Source of the DNA: an uncultured Collinsella sp.
GTDB lineage: Bacteria > Actinomycetota > Coriobacteriia > Coriobacteriales > Coriobacteriaceae
Length of the DNA stretch: 23,718 nucleotides
Direction of reading: 5' to 3'
Assembly: GCA_900544425.1 (NCBI GenBank)
Contig: UQUX01000013.1
Location: 1-23,718, forward strand
A model generated the notes under the pieces. That model was not told where the DNA came from and searched no databases. It saw nothing but the letters and a program-made list of their open reading frames with translations. A program made the translations under genes and the position numbers. Shown one piece after another: positions 6,772-13,963 of the stretch; the stretch's first letter is position 1, and every line of letters starts with the position of its first letter.

Positions 6772-8025
6772 ATGGCACAGGAACACGATCTGTTTGATGA
6801 CATTATCGAGATCAGCAAGGGTTTCGACTTTCTAAAAAACCCGCTTGGCGGTGTGACCGATGCGCTCGATCCGTCGGCGCCGCAGTGGAATCCTGCCGAC
6901 TACAAGGAGCGTCCGCGTGGCAACACCATTCCGTGCCTGACCTGCAAAAACGAAAAGAGCAGCTGCACCGCGTGCATGGACGTTTGCCCGGTCGACGCTA
7001 TCGAGGTCGAGGAAGACGCTATCGAGATCCTCGACTCCTGTCGCAAGTGCGGCCTGTGCGCCGCTGCCTGTCCGACCGAGGCGATCATTTCGCCGCGCCT
7101 GGCGCCCAAAAACCTGTATGACGATATCGTCTCTGCTGCTACGAGCCACGAGACCGCCTACGTCACCTGCACGCGCGCCCTCAAGCGCATGCCGCGCGAA
7201 AACGAGGTCGTCGTTGCCTGCGTGGGCGATATTACGGCCGAGACCTGGTTCTCGGTACTGGCGGACTATCCCAACGTGAGTGTGTACCTGCCGTTGGGTG
7301 TGTGCGATAAATGCCGCAACACCGGTGGTGAGGACATTCTGGGCGAGGCCATTGCTACCGCCGAGGAGTGGGCGGGCACGGGCATGGGTCTGGAGGTCGA
7401 TCCCAAGAGCCTCAAGTGCCATAAGCGCCGCGAGTACGAGCGCAAGGAGTACATGGAAAAGATCGCCCGCACCACTGGCCTTACCGTGACCAAGCTCAAC
7501 CCGGCAACGGCGGCGCTGGCCTCGGTGACGCAGAAACTCAAAGCCCACCGCCACCAGATTACCCAGTTGGAGCGCACGCTCAACACCATGTGCGGCACCA
7601 CGACGACCAAGCGTCGCCGTACGCTTACGCACGGTCGCCAGCTGGTGCTCTCGACGTTGCAAAACCACCCCGAGCTTGCCCAGAACATGCAGGTGAGTAC
7701 GCCGGAGTGCGATTTTGACAAGTGCACGTCGTGCGGCGAGTGCGTCAACGTGTGCCCCACGTTTGCCTGCGATTTGGTGGGAAGCGGTCGCTTTGCGTTG
7801 GAGTCCACGTATTGTTTGGGCTGCGGTGCCTGTGCCAAGGTGTGTCCCGAGCACGCGCTCAAGCTTGTTGAGCACGATGCGTCCAACTTGGTCGTCGTCG
7901 ACCCCGAGGCCGAGGAAAAGGCCGCCCAGAAGGCGAAGGCTCACGAAGAAGCTGAGAAGGTCAAGGCCGAGGCAAAGGCCAAGCTGGACAAGATGCTCGA
8001 CCAGGTGGAGAAGCTCGCGGACTAG
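6772..8025 (+). CDS. Four-cluster ferredoxin-type 4Fe-4S protein
   Basis: Predicted cytoplasmic electron-transfer protein of 417 residues; no transmembrane segment or signal peptide. Two dicluster ferredoxin modules frame a central domain. The N-terminal module has Cys65, 68, 72 (with Cys55/58 nearby) and Cys90, 93, 96, 100. The C-terminal module has Cys318, 321, 324, 328 and Cys348, 351, 354, 358, each ending in CP. The middle (about 130-220) contains further cysteines (VTCTRALKR, VVACVGDI, GVCDKCRNTGG), resembling the cysteine-rich iron-sulfur subunits of hydrogenase/heterodisulfide-reductase partners, but I cannot place it firmly. The last 45 residues are an Ala/Lys/Glu coiled coil. ATG 6772 is chosen for its AGGGAGGGG site; the frame is open further upstream without a signal. 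It stands alone, with no redox partner gene adjacent. Confidence 0.8.
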   Translation: MAQEHDLFDDIIEISKGFDFLKNPLGGVTDALDPSAPQWNPADYKERPRGNTIPCLTCKNEKSSCTACMDVCPVDAIEVEEDAIEILDSCRKCGLCAAACPTEAIISPRLAPKNLYDDIVSAATSHETAYVTCTRALKRMPRENEVVVACVGDITAETWFSVLADYPNVSVYLPLGVCDKCRNTGGEDILGEAIATAEEWAGTGMGLEVDPKSLKCHKRREYERKEYMEKIARTTGLTVTKLNPATAALASVTQKLKAHRHQITQLERTLNTMCGTTTTKRRRTLTHGRQLVLSTLQNHPELAQNMQVSTPECDFDKCTSCGECVNVCPTFACDLVGSGRFALESTYCLGCGACAKVCPEHALKLVEHDASNLVVVDPEAEEKAAQKAKAHEEAEKVKAEAKAKLDKMLDQVEKLAD

Positions 8026-8052
8026 TCAGCGAGCTCTATCTCTGCTTCATTT

Positions 8053-8102
8053 GCGCCGCCGCGGTGTCCGGATTCGCCCGGATGCTGCGGCGGCGCTATA
8101 CT
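8053..8102 (+). promoter_or_regulatory. GC-rich hairpin abutting a -10-like TATACT upstream of ychF
   Basis: GCGCCGCCGC (8053-8062) pairs with GCGGCGGCGC (8087-8096), with an inner TCCGG/CCGGA stem (8067-8071 / 8078-8082). No T tract follows, but the hairpin runs directly into TATACT (8097-8102), a good -10 hexamer for ychF. It may end the upstream transcript and also overlap the ychF promoter. Confidence 0.5.
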
Positions 8103-8139
8103 TATACGGTTTGAAGTACCTGTACCAAAAGGAGCTGTC

Positions 8140-9216
8140 GTGTCCCTTTCCATCGGTATCGTGGGCCTGCCCAACGTGGGCAAGTCGACGCTGTTCACCG
8201 CGCTTACCAAAAAGACCGGCCTTGCCGCCAACTACCCGTTTGCCACGATCGACCCCAACGTGGGTATCGTCGACGTGCCCGATAGCCGCTTGCAAAAGCT
8301 TGCCGACATCGTTAACCCGGGTCGCATTGTGCCGGCGACGGTCGAGTTCGTCGACATCGCAGGTCTGGTGAAGGGCGCTAACGAGGGCGAGGGCCTGGGC
8401 AACCAGTTCCTGGCCAACATTCGCGAGACCGACGCCATCTGCGAGGTCGTGCGCTACTTTAAGGACCCCAACGTCATGCGTGAGGTGGGCCGCACGGGCG
8501 AGTTCGTCGATCCCGCCGGCGATGCCGACACCATCATGACCGAGCTCATCCTGGCCGACATGGGCACGCTCGAGAAGCAGCTGCCTAAGCTCGAGAAGGA
8601 GGCCAAGCGCGACAAGGAGCTCATGCCCAAGTTCGAGGTTGCCAAGCGCCTGCTTGCCTGGCTCAACGAGGGCAAGCGCGCCGCATCCATGGAGATGACC
8701 GACGAGGAGCGTGCCGCCGCCAAGGGGCTGTTCCTGCTCACCATGAAGCCCATCCTGTATGTGGCCAACGTGGACGAGGATATGCTCAACGACGATCTGG
8801 CGCCCATCGATGGTGTCAAGCCGCTGCCCATCTGCGCCAAGATCGAGGCAGAGCTTTCCGAGCTCGATCCCGAGGACGCCGCCGACTACCTGGAGAGCCT
8901 GGGCCTGGAGCAGCCCGGCCTGGACGTGCTCGCTCAGGCTGCCTACAAGCTGCTCGGCCTGCAGTCGTTCTTTACGGCCGGCGAGATGGAGGTCAAGGCC
9001 TGGACGGTTCGTCAGGGCGCGACCGCCCCGCAGGCCGCCGGCGTCATCCACACCGATTTTGAGCGCGGCTTTATTAAGGCCGAGGTCATTGGCTACGACG
9101 ACTACATCGAGCTCGGCGGCGAGCAGGGCGCCAAGGCCGCCGGCAAGTTGCGTATTGAGGGCAAGGACTATGTCATGGCCGATGGCGACGTCGTGCACTT
9201 CCGCTTTAACGTGTAA
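8140..9216 (+). CDS. ychF: Redox-regulated ATPase YchF (Obg-family P-loop NTPase)
   Basis: YchF is a ribosome-associated P-loop ATPase found in nearly all bacteria and linked to stress response and translation. The 358-residue protein has the G1 loop GLPNVGKS at residues 9-16, the G3-like DIAGLVKGANEGEGLGNQFL, and NVDE at residues 210-213 in place of the GTPase NKxD motif, which is the family hallmark for ATP preference. The C-terminal TGS domain is complete (FFTAGEMEVKAWTVRQG through DGDVVHFRFNV). Translation starts at GTG 8140 behind AAAAGGAG (8127-8134). It is followed after 11 bases by a small membrane protein gene, so the two may be co-transcribed. Confidence 0.97.
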   Translation: MSLSIGIVGLPNVGKSTLFTALTKKTGLAANYPFATIDPNVGIVDVPDSRLQKLADIVNPGRIVPATVEFVDIAGLVKGANEGEGLGNQFLANIRETDAICEVVRYFKDPNVMREVGRTGEFVDPAGDADTIMTELILADMGTLEKQLPKLEKEAKRDKELMPKFEVAKRLLAWLNEGKRAASMEMTDEERAAAKGLFLLTMKPILYVANVDEDMLNDDLAPIDGVKPLPICAKIEAELSELDPEDAADYLESLGLEQPGLDVLAQAAYKLLGLQSFFTAGEMEVKAWTVRQGATAPQAAGVIHTDFERGFIKAEVIGYDDYIELGGEQGAKAAGKLRIEGKDYVMADGDVVHFRFNV

Positions 9217-9227
9217 GGACGACGCAT

Positions 9228-9611
9228 ATGTTCAAATATGGCAAAAAAGCTGGCTACATGGGTATTGCGCTGCTCGTACTTGCGGTGATTCCGCTGGTGG
9301 TCGCAGCGTGTGTTATCCCCAACATTGGCCCCGAGGTGGCAACGAAGTTTAACGCCGCCGGCGAGGTGACGCGCTGGGGTAAGAGCTACGAGCTGCTGGC
9401 ACTGCCGGTACTCAATCTGCTGCTGAGCGTGGCGACGTACTTTACGGCGGGACGCCAAGCCAAGAACAATGACGACTCCGCCGCCATGGCGCGCATCGTG
9501 TGCGAGCGCTACCTGCGCAACGGTTGCATCACGGGTGTGTTCCTCAACGTGATCAACGTTTACTTTATGTACTCGGCGATTACCGGAACGGGCTTTGGCT
9601 TTGGTTTCTAG
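9228..9611 (+). CDS. Small membrane protein, DUF1648/SdpI-like
   Basis: 127 residues with three hydrophobic segments (about 10-32, 52-70 and 98-116). Between the first two lies IGPEVATKFNAAGEVTRWGKSYE, the signature loop of DUF1648 (typically a 'P..HFN..G..D..G.K' pattern) seen in SdpI-type immunity/membrane proteins. The start codon at 9228 follows AAGGACG close to the ychF stop, implying co-transcription. The gene converges with the minus-strand frame ending at 9621, nine bases away. Family assignment is moderately secure; no function is claimed. Confidence 0.75.
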   Translation: MFKYGKKAGYMGIALLVLAVIPLVVAACVIPNIGPEVATKFNAAGEVTRWGKSYELLALPVLNLLLSVATYFTAGRQAKNNDDSAAMARIVCERYLRNGCITGVFLNVINVYFMYSAITGTGFGFGF

Positions 9612-9620
9612 CTTGTCCTT

Positions 9621-10010
9621 TTAGGCAACGAGTCTGCACACATATTCGATAGCTGCTGCGAGGCCGCCGCTCGATCGTGGTTTAAAGACCATGTCGGCGG
9701 CGGCCTCGTTTTCGTATCCGGCGCCGCGAAGGGCGAGTGCGATACCGGCTTCCAGGAGAAGGGGCAGACCGCGTTGGCTGGTTGCGATCACGGCAGCCTG
9801 ATTGAGCGAGCAGCTGTGCGCCTGGCATTGGATAGCAAGTTCACCTTGCGCCGGGCAAGGGACCAGAACGGCGGCGACGCGACTTGATAGCAATGCAAAT
9901 GCTGTGCGCTCATCGGGCGAAAGGCATTCTGATTCAACGACGACGAGCTTGGGCGGCGCGCTGTTTGTGCGAGGCGTGGCTCGGTACATGCGGACCGAAG
10001 AACCCGACAT
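9621..10010 (-). CDS. Unrecognised 129-residue protein, divergent from an XRE regulator
   Basis: I do not recognise this protein. ATG 10010 (MSGSSVRMYRATPRTN) is chosen because CAGGAG lies seven bases upstream; a TTG at 10034 would put that site inside the gene. The body alternates short beta-like and helical stretches (PPKLVVVESECLSP, RVAAVLVPCPA, QAAVIATSQRGLPLLLEAGIALALRGAG, GGLAAAIEYVCRL), suggesting a small Rossmann-like fold, and it has four cysteines. No signal peptide or membrane segment. It shares a promoter region carrying a perfect palindrome with the XRE gene, so the two are probably co-regulated. A ligand sensor or toxin-like partner are both possible. Confidence 0.6.
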   Translation of the reverse strand: MSGSSVRMYRATPRTNSAPPKLVVVESECLSPDERTAFALLSSRVAAVLVPCPAQGELAIQCQAHSCSLNQAAVIATSQRGLPLLLEAGIALALRGAGYENEAAADMVFKPRSSGGLAAAIEYVCRLVA

Positions 10011-10033
10011 AGAAAACTCCTGTGTATTCGGCA

Positions 10034-10057
10034 AAACGTAAACTATAGTTTACGTTT
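10034..10057. promoter_or_regulatory. 24-base perfect palindrome, probable operator of the XRE regulator
   Basis: A perfect 24-base inverted repeat with half-site AAACGTAAACTA centred between 10045 and 10046. It contains a TATAGT -10-like word that reads on both strands. It lies about 24 bases upstream of the minus-strand start at 10010 and 30 bases upstream of the XRE start at 10087, the position expected for an operator that represses both genes. Confidence 0.75.
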
Positions 10058-10086
10058 ATGTTCGGCTCCATTTCAAACTCGGCTGC

Positions 10087-10305
10087 ATGGACGAACGTGC
10101 GAAACAGATTCTTGGTAGGCGGGTCGAAGAGACACGCAGAGACCTTGGTATCTCCAAGGTTGATTTTTGTGTGGCGACAGGAATCAGCCGACCCTACCTC
10201 GACCGAATCGAAGATGGGACGGCAAATTTCACGCTCAAGGTTCTATTTAAGATCGCGCCCGCACTCGGCATGACGGTATCTGAGCTTCTCGAGGGTATCG
10301 AATAG
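10087..10305 (+). CDS. XRE/Cro-family helix-turn-helix regulator
   Basis: A 72-residue protein that is essentially a single XRE DNA-binding domain: ILGRRVEETRRDLGISKVDFCVATGISRPYLDRIEDG, followed by NFTLKVLFKIAPALGMTVSELL. Length and motif order match stand-alone phage-repressor-like regulators and antitoxins. It is divergent from the unrecognised gene at 9621-10010, and the palindrome between them is its likely operator. ATG 10087 has no Shine-Dalgarno and no other in-frame start is visible, so the message may be leaderless or have a very short leader. Confidence 0.88.
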   Translation: MDERAKQILGRRVEETRRDLGISKVDFCVATGISRPYLDRIEDGTANFTLKVLFKIAPALGMTVSELLEGIE

Positions 10306-10338
10306 GGCGTTCCCCCGCTGTATTTGACGCTCTTTGGG

Positions 10339-10384
10339 CGGGTCCCCCCTGGTTGCGATGTGCAAAATCGCGAGTATTCAGCAC
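10339..10384 (-). repeat. Degenerate repeat, copy A (minus orientation)
   Basis: Read on the minus strand it gives TGCTGAATACTC, then CGATTTTGCAC, then GGGGGGACC. The same ordered words occur in copy B at 10546-10588 on the plus strand. Confidence 0.65.
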
Positions 10385-10545
10385 CAGTTCGGCCGTAGAT
10401 GGTAGCTCGAGCGGCTGGCTTTGCCTTTTTGACAGTAGATAATCCACACGTTAAATAAAAATGAGGAATAAATATTTACTAGACGGACCCTTCGTCCTAA
10501 AAGATCGTCTAACAATCGGCCGATTCTATGCCTCCGGAGGAGAAA

Positions 10546-10588
10546 TTGCAGAATACTCCGATTTTTGCACGGCCTGAGGGGGACCACC
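10546..10588 (+). repeat. Degenerate repeat, copy B (plus orientation)
   Basis: TGCAGAATACTC (10547-10558), CGATTTTTGCAC (10559-10570) and GAGGGGGACC (10576-10585) match copy A in order, with a few substitutions and about seven bases missing before the G run. Together they form inverted ends roughly 250 bases apart overall. Confidence 0.65.
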
Positions 10589-10627
10589 TGTCGTTTAAGG
10601 CTGCGATAAGTGGAGCTGCCTTAGGGA

Positions 10628-11641
10628 TTACGCCATCGGGATGCGGTCGTGGTTGACTTGGCTGTAGAACAGGCGCTGAATCTCGGCGGCATCGCGTGAC
10701 TGGCCGAGTGCCCACATGGTCTTGGCCACGAGCGTCTCGGTGGTCATGTCGTCGCCGCGCAGAATACCCGGATGATCGGCGTAAGCGCGGCCGACCTCAT
10801 AAACGCCCAGATCGAGGCCCTCTTCGGGGACCTGCGTGGTCATAACGACGGTGCGGCCCGAATCGACCCAGCGAAAAATTGCCTCTTGGAACGACCCGCC
10901 CGACTCACCAAACTCGGGGATACCGCCAATGCCAAAGGTCTCCAGAATCACGGCGTCGTAGCTATCGGCAAGGGCGTCGAGGATGCCCGGGTTTACGCCG
11001 GGCGTAAGCTTGAGTACAAATACGCGCGGGTCGATGCTGTCGTAGAAACGCACCGGGTTTTCGCCCTGATGCGTGCCGTGAAGCCCGTTGCGCACAATGC
11101 GGTCGTTGCGGATATAGGCGATGGGCGGATAGTTGACGCTAATGAACGCGTTAAAGCTCATGGTGCGCTGCTTGCGGGCGCGCGTGCCGGCAATGGTGAC
11201 GCCGCCAAACACGATCGAAACGTCGTGCGAGTGCTCGTCGAGCGCATAGAGCAGGCTCTGGTACAGATTGAGCTTGGCATCGGTAAAGGGGTTGCCCATG
11301 GGCTTTTGCGAGCCGGTGAGCACGATGGGCTTGGGGCTGTCTTGAATCAGGTAGGAAAGCGCTGCTGCGGTGTAGCTCATGGTGTCGGTGCCGTGCAGAA
11401 TCACGAAGCCGTCGTGGTCGGCATAACCCTCGACGATGACATCGCGGATGCGCATCCAGTCGCTCGGGCGCATATTGGTGCTGTCGATATTCATGGGCTG
11501 CACGACGTCGAGCTCGCAGAGCCCCGAGATCTCGGGGACGCTCTGGGCGAGCTCCTCACCGGTCAGGGCGGGGGAGAGGCCGTTGCCGTCCTCGGTCGAT
11601 GCGATGGTGCCGCCCGTGGCGATGAGAAGGATGCGCTTCAT
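10628..11641 (-). CDS. ansA: L-asparaginase, type I (cytoplasmic)
   Basis: Hydrolyses L-asparagine to aspartate and ammonia. The 337-residue product lacks a signal peptide, so it is the cytoplasmic low-affinity type rather than the secreted type II. Thr12 in MKRILLIATGGTIAS is the expected nucleophile of the first catalytic triad, and HGTDTMSYTA (His83, Thr85, Asp86) carries the second threonine and the aspartate. LTGSQKPMG and RKQRTMSFNAF also match the family. ATG 11641 is chosen because the homologous sequence begins there, behind ATAGGAA; the frame is open 24 codons further up without support. The gene converges on the XRE gene across the repeat-bounded region. Confidence 0.93.
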   Translation of the reverse strand: MKRILLIATGGTIASTEDGNGLSPALTGEELAQSVPEISGLCELDVVQPMNIDSTNMRPSDWMRIRDVIVEGYADHDGFVILHGTDTMSYTAAALSYLIQDSPKPIVLTGSQKPMGNPFTDAKLNLYQSLLYALDEHSHDVSIVFGGVTIAGTRARKQRTMSFNAFISVNYPPIAYIRNDRIVRNGLHGTHQGENPVRFYDSIDPRVFVLKLTPGVNPGILDALADSYDAVILETFGIGGIPEFGESGGSFQEAIFRWVDSGRTVVMTTQVPEEGLDLGVYEVGRAYADHPGILRGDDMTTETLVAKTMWALGQSRDAAEIQRLFYSQVNHDRIPMA

Positions 11642-11725
11642 GCTGGTATTCCTATCGTATTTGCCGCCGCAGAGGCGGAGTCGTTCGGCAGTATTGTGGC
11701 ACAGAGCGTTCAATGTTCAAACGTA

Positions 11726-11740
11726 TTACATCATCTGTAA
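11726..11740. promoter_or_regulatory. Inverted repeat TTACA-N5-TGTAA between ansA and guaA
   Basis: TTACATCATCTGTAA is a 5-bp inverted repeat about 85 bases upstream of the ansA start and 170 bases upstream of guaA. ATTGAAC words nearby could be a -35 for ansA. An operator is possible but is not supported further. Confidence 0.25.
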
Positions 11741-11908
11741 CGTCTGGTAACACTTCAATTGCCGTCAAATAGGGGCCCAGGTCGTGCGTTTGCCGTGCGC
11801 TGATGGCTGCGAGGGACGAGAAACCCCATATAACGTGTACACTATGGAAGTTATTTTCGTTCATTCATGCGGGTGGGCACCGGCTCCCCGCCAACAAGAG
11901 GGGGAACC

Positions 11909-13507
11909 ATGGATCAAAAGGCTTCCGCAAAGGTCCTCGTACTCGACTTTGGTGCGCAGTACGGTCAGCTCATTGCCCGTCGCGTCCGCGACCTCAACGT
12001 GTATTCCGAGATTGTCCCCTGCGACATCTCGGCCGACGAGATTCGTGAGATGAACGCCTCTGCGCTCATCCTTTCTGGCGGCCCGGCTTCCGTGTATGCC
12101 GAGGACGCTCCGTCTATCGATCCTGCCATCTTTGACCTGGGCCTTCCCGTCCTGGGCTTCTGCTACGGCCATCAGATCACGGCCGTGACGCTCGGCGGCA
12201 AGGTCGGCCACTCCGAGGTGGGCGAGTACGGCCGCGCCACTATCACGCGCACGGCTGGCGCCAAGCTCTTTAACTCCACGCCTATGGAGCAGACCGTGTG
12301 GATGAGCCACCGCGACGCCGTGTCCGAGGTGCCCGAGGGCTTTACCGTTACCGCCAGCACCGACGTGTGCCCGGTTGCCGCCATGGAGTGCCCCGAGCGC
12401 AAGATCTTCACCACGCAGTTCCACCCCGAGGTCAAGCACTCCGAGTACGGTCAGCAGCTGCTGAGCAATTTCCTGTTTGAGATCTGCGGCCTGGAGCCCA
12501 ACTGGAGCATGGACAACCTGGTCGAGACCATGACGGCCGAGTTTCGCGAGAAGGTCGGCGACGACCGCGTGATTCTGGCCCTGTCCGGTGGCGTCGACTC
12601 CTCCGTCGTGGCTGCGCTGGGCGCTCGCGCCGTGGGCAAGCAGATGACCTGCGTGTTCATCAACCACGGCCTGCTGCGCAAGGGCGAGCCCGAGCAGGTG
12701 GAGGAGGTCTTCACCAAGCAGTTCGACGTCGACTTTATCCACGTTCACGCCGAGGACCGTTATGCCGAGCTTCTGGCCGGTGTGACCGAGCCCGAGGAGA
12801 AGCGCCGCATCATCGGCACGCAGTTCTGGAAAGAGTTCTTCGCCGTGGCGCAGCAGCTCGAGACCGATGGCAAGCCGGTCAAGTATCTGGCTCAGGGCAC
12901 CATCTACCCCGACATCATCGAGTCCGGCGCTCGCAAGACGGGCGGTAAGACGGCCACCATCAAGAGCCATCACAACCTGATCCCATTCCCCGAGGGCGTG
13001 CACTTCGACCTCATTGAGCCGCTCGACCACTTCTTTAAGGACGAGGTCCGCGCGCTTGGTCTGGCGCTTGGCCTGCCGGGTCACATCGTGTTCCGTCAGC
13101 CTTTCCCGGGTCCGGGTCTGGCCATCCGCATCATCGGTGCGGTCGATAAGGAGAAGCTCGAGATCCTCAAGAACGCCGACGCCATCGTGCGCGAGGAGCT
13201 CGACGCCTACAACCAGCGTCTGTTTGAGCAGACCGGCGAGCGCAACTCCGAGCACAGCTGCTGGCAGTATTTCGCGGTCCTGCCTGACATCAAGTCCGTT
13301 GGCGTTATGGGCGACGAGCGCACTTATCAGCGCCCGATCATTCTGCGTGCCGTCGAGTCCAGCGATGCTATGACCGCCGACTGGGCCAAGCTGCCCTACG
13401 ACGTGCTGGCCCGCATCTCTGGCCGCATCGTTGCCGAGGTCCCCGGCGCCAACCGCGTGTGCTACGACATCACGTCCAAGCCGCCCGCGACGATCGAGTG
13501 GGAGTAG
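11909..13507 (+). CDS. guaA: GMP synthase (glutamine-hydrolysing)
   Basis: Converts XMP, ATP and glutamine to GMP, the last step of guanine nucleotide synthesis. The 532-residue protein has an N-terminal class I glutamine amidotransferase domain with nucleophile Cys85 (GFCYGHQ) and His172/Glu174 in QFHPE. This is followed by the ATP pyrophosphatase domain with P-loop LSGGVDSS at 225-232 and the C-terminal dimerisation domain ending TSKPPATIEWE, as in complete GuaA proteins. The start at 11909 follows GAGGGGGAAC. GTGTACACTATGG upstream (about 11834) contains a TACACT that may be the -10. No purine riboswitch was found. A 13-bp hairpin follows the stop. Confidence 0.98.
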   Translation: MDQKASAKVLVLDFGAQYGQLIARRVRDLNVYSEIVPCDISADEIREMNASALILSGGPASVYAEDAPSIDPAIFDLGLPVLGFCYGHQITAVTLGGKVGHSEVGEYGRATITRTAGAKLFNSTPMEQTVWMSHRDAVSEVPEGFTVTASTDVCPVAAMECPERKIFTTQFHPEVKHSEYGQQLLSNFLFEICGLEPNWSMDNLVETMTAEFREKVGDDRVILALSGGVDSSVVAALGARAVGKQMTCVFINHGLLRKGEPEQVEEVFTKQFDVDFIHVHAEDRYAELLAGVTEPEEKRRIIGTQFWKEFFAVAQQLETDGKPVKYLAQGTIYPDIIESGARKTGGKTATIKSHHNLIPFPEGVHFDLIEPLDHFFKDEVRALGLALGLPGHIVFRQPFPGPGLAIRIIGAVDKEKLEILKNADAIVREELDAYNQRLFEQTGERNSEHSCWQYFAVLPDIKSVGVMGDERTYQRPIILRAVESSDAMTADWAKLPYDVLARISGRIVAEVPGANRVCYDITSKPPATIEWE

Positions 13508-13540
13508 AACAGACGTTCGATTCTATGCTATAGTGTTTGC

Positions 13541-13576
13541 CAATGGGCGCGGCCTCTTCCGAAGCCGCGCCCATTG
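13541..13576 (+). terminator. 13-bp GC-rich hairpin after guaA
   Basis: CAATGGGCGCGGC (13541-13553) pairs perfectly with GCCGCGCCCATTG (13564-13576). No T run follows, so termination without Rho is uncertain. Its right arm runs into the GyrI-like gene fragment. Confidence 0.6.
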
Positions 13577-13762
13577 CTATACGGGCCTTACGATGACGAG
13601 TTGACGATCATAGGCGCCATGCGTGCATTTGCGGCGGAACGGGGATATGCGCCCGACTTCTCCGAATCCCGCCTCTGTCACGAGATTTACCTCTCCGACC
13701 CGCGCAAGTACGCGCCGGAGAAGCTCAAGACCGTGATTCGCCATCCCATCAAGCCGATTTAG
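13577..13762 (+). pseudogene. C-terminal fragment of a GyrI-like ligand-binding domain protein
   Basis: The frame LYGPYDDELTIIGAMRAFAAERGY followed by CHEIYLSDPRKYAPEKLKTVIRHPI matches the end of GyrI-like / AraC effector-binding domains, including the conserved HEIYLSDP strand. Only the last 61 residues or so are present. The upstream part of the frame is the guaA hairpin and encodes nothing like the family. There is no ribosome site at the TTG 13574. The gene end is intact (TAG 13760-13762), so a 5' deletion joined this scrap to the guaA 3' region. Confidence 0.7.
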
Positions 13763-13922
13763 CGAAACGAGCGCCGCCGTGCGGTCCGGCTTTTGGGGTT
13801 TATCAATTGGTAGTCCGCGTCGATCGAGCAAGCTGCCCTGCCTCCCGGCAGGTGCGTAATCCCCTTGGTCGATCCGTCTCGAGGTGCGCTCTTTGCTCAT
13901 CTTGTGGCGTGGAGTTACGATA

Positions 13923-13957
13923 CTCCTAAAAGTGTAACCAGATTCGAGTTTTAGGAG
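13923..13957 (+). promoter_or_regulatory. 9-bp inverted repeat holding the Shine-Dalgarno of the ATPase gene
   Basis: CTCCTAAAA (13923-13931) and TTTTAGGAG (13949-13957) are exact reverse complements with a 17-base spacer. The AGGAG of the right arm (13953-13957) is the ribosome site for TTG 13964. If transcribed, the arms would hide that site; as DNA they could be a repressor operator. A short CCTGCC/GGCAGG hairpin also lies upstream at 13837-13852. Confidence 0.65.
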
Positions 13958-13963
13958 CAGCTT

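Larger units (their letters stand above)
10306..10627. other. 322-base convergent intergenic region with a repeat-bounded, palindrome-rich insert
   Basis: No gene is seen. Two degenerate inverted repeat copies (listed separately) frame an interior that is AT-rich at 10451-10479. The interior also carries TAGACG/CGTCTA (10480-10485 / 10506-10511) enclosing a GGAC/GTCC stem, the palindrome AATCGGCCGATT (10514-10525) and the palindrome CCTCCGGAGG (10531-10540). No classical terminator for either convergent gene is visible. The whole could be a small non-autonomous element. Confidence 0.55.

Noticed and set aside
11826..11850. CATATAACGTGTACACTATGG before guaA resembles the start of a purine riboswitch
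   Set aside because: The conserved GTTTCTACC-type core and the closing stem are absent; the similarity is limited to TATAA and TATGG, better explained by a promoter.
11861..13255. 464-residue minus-strand frame opposite guaA
   Set aside because: Antisense shadow of a highly conserved gene, Leu/Gly/Asp/His-rich and without a start signal.
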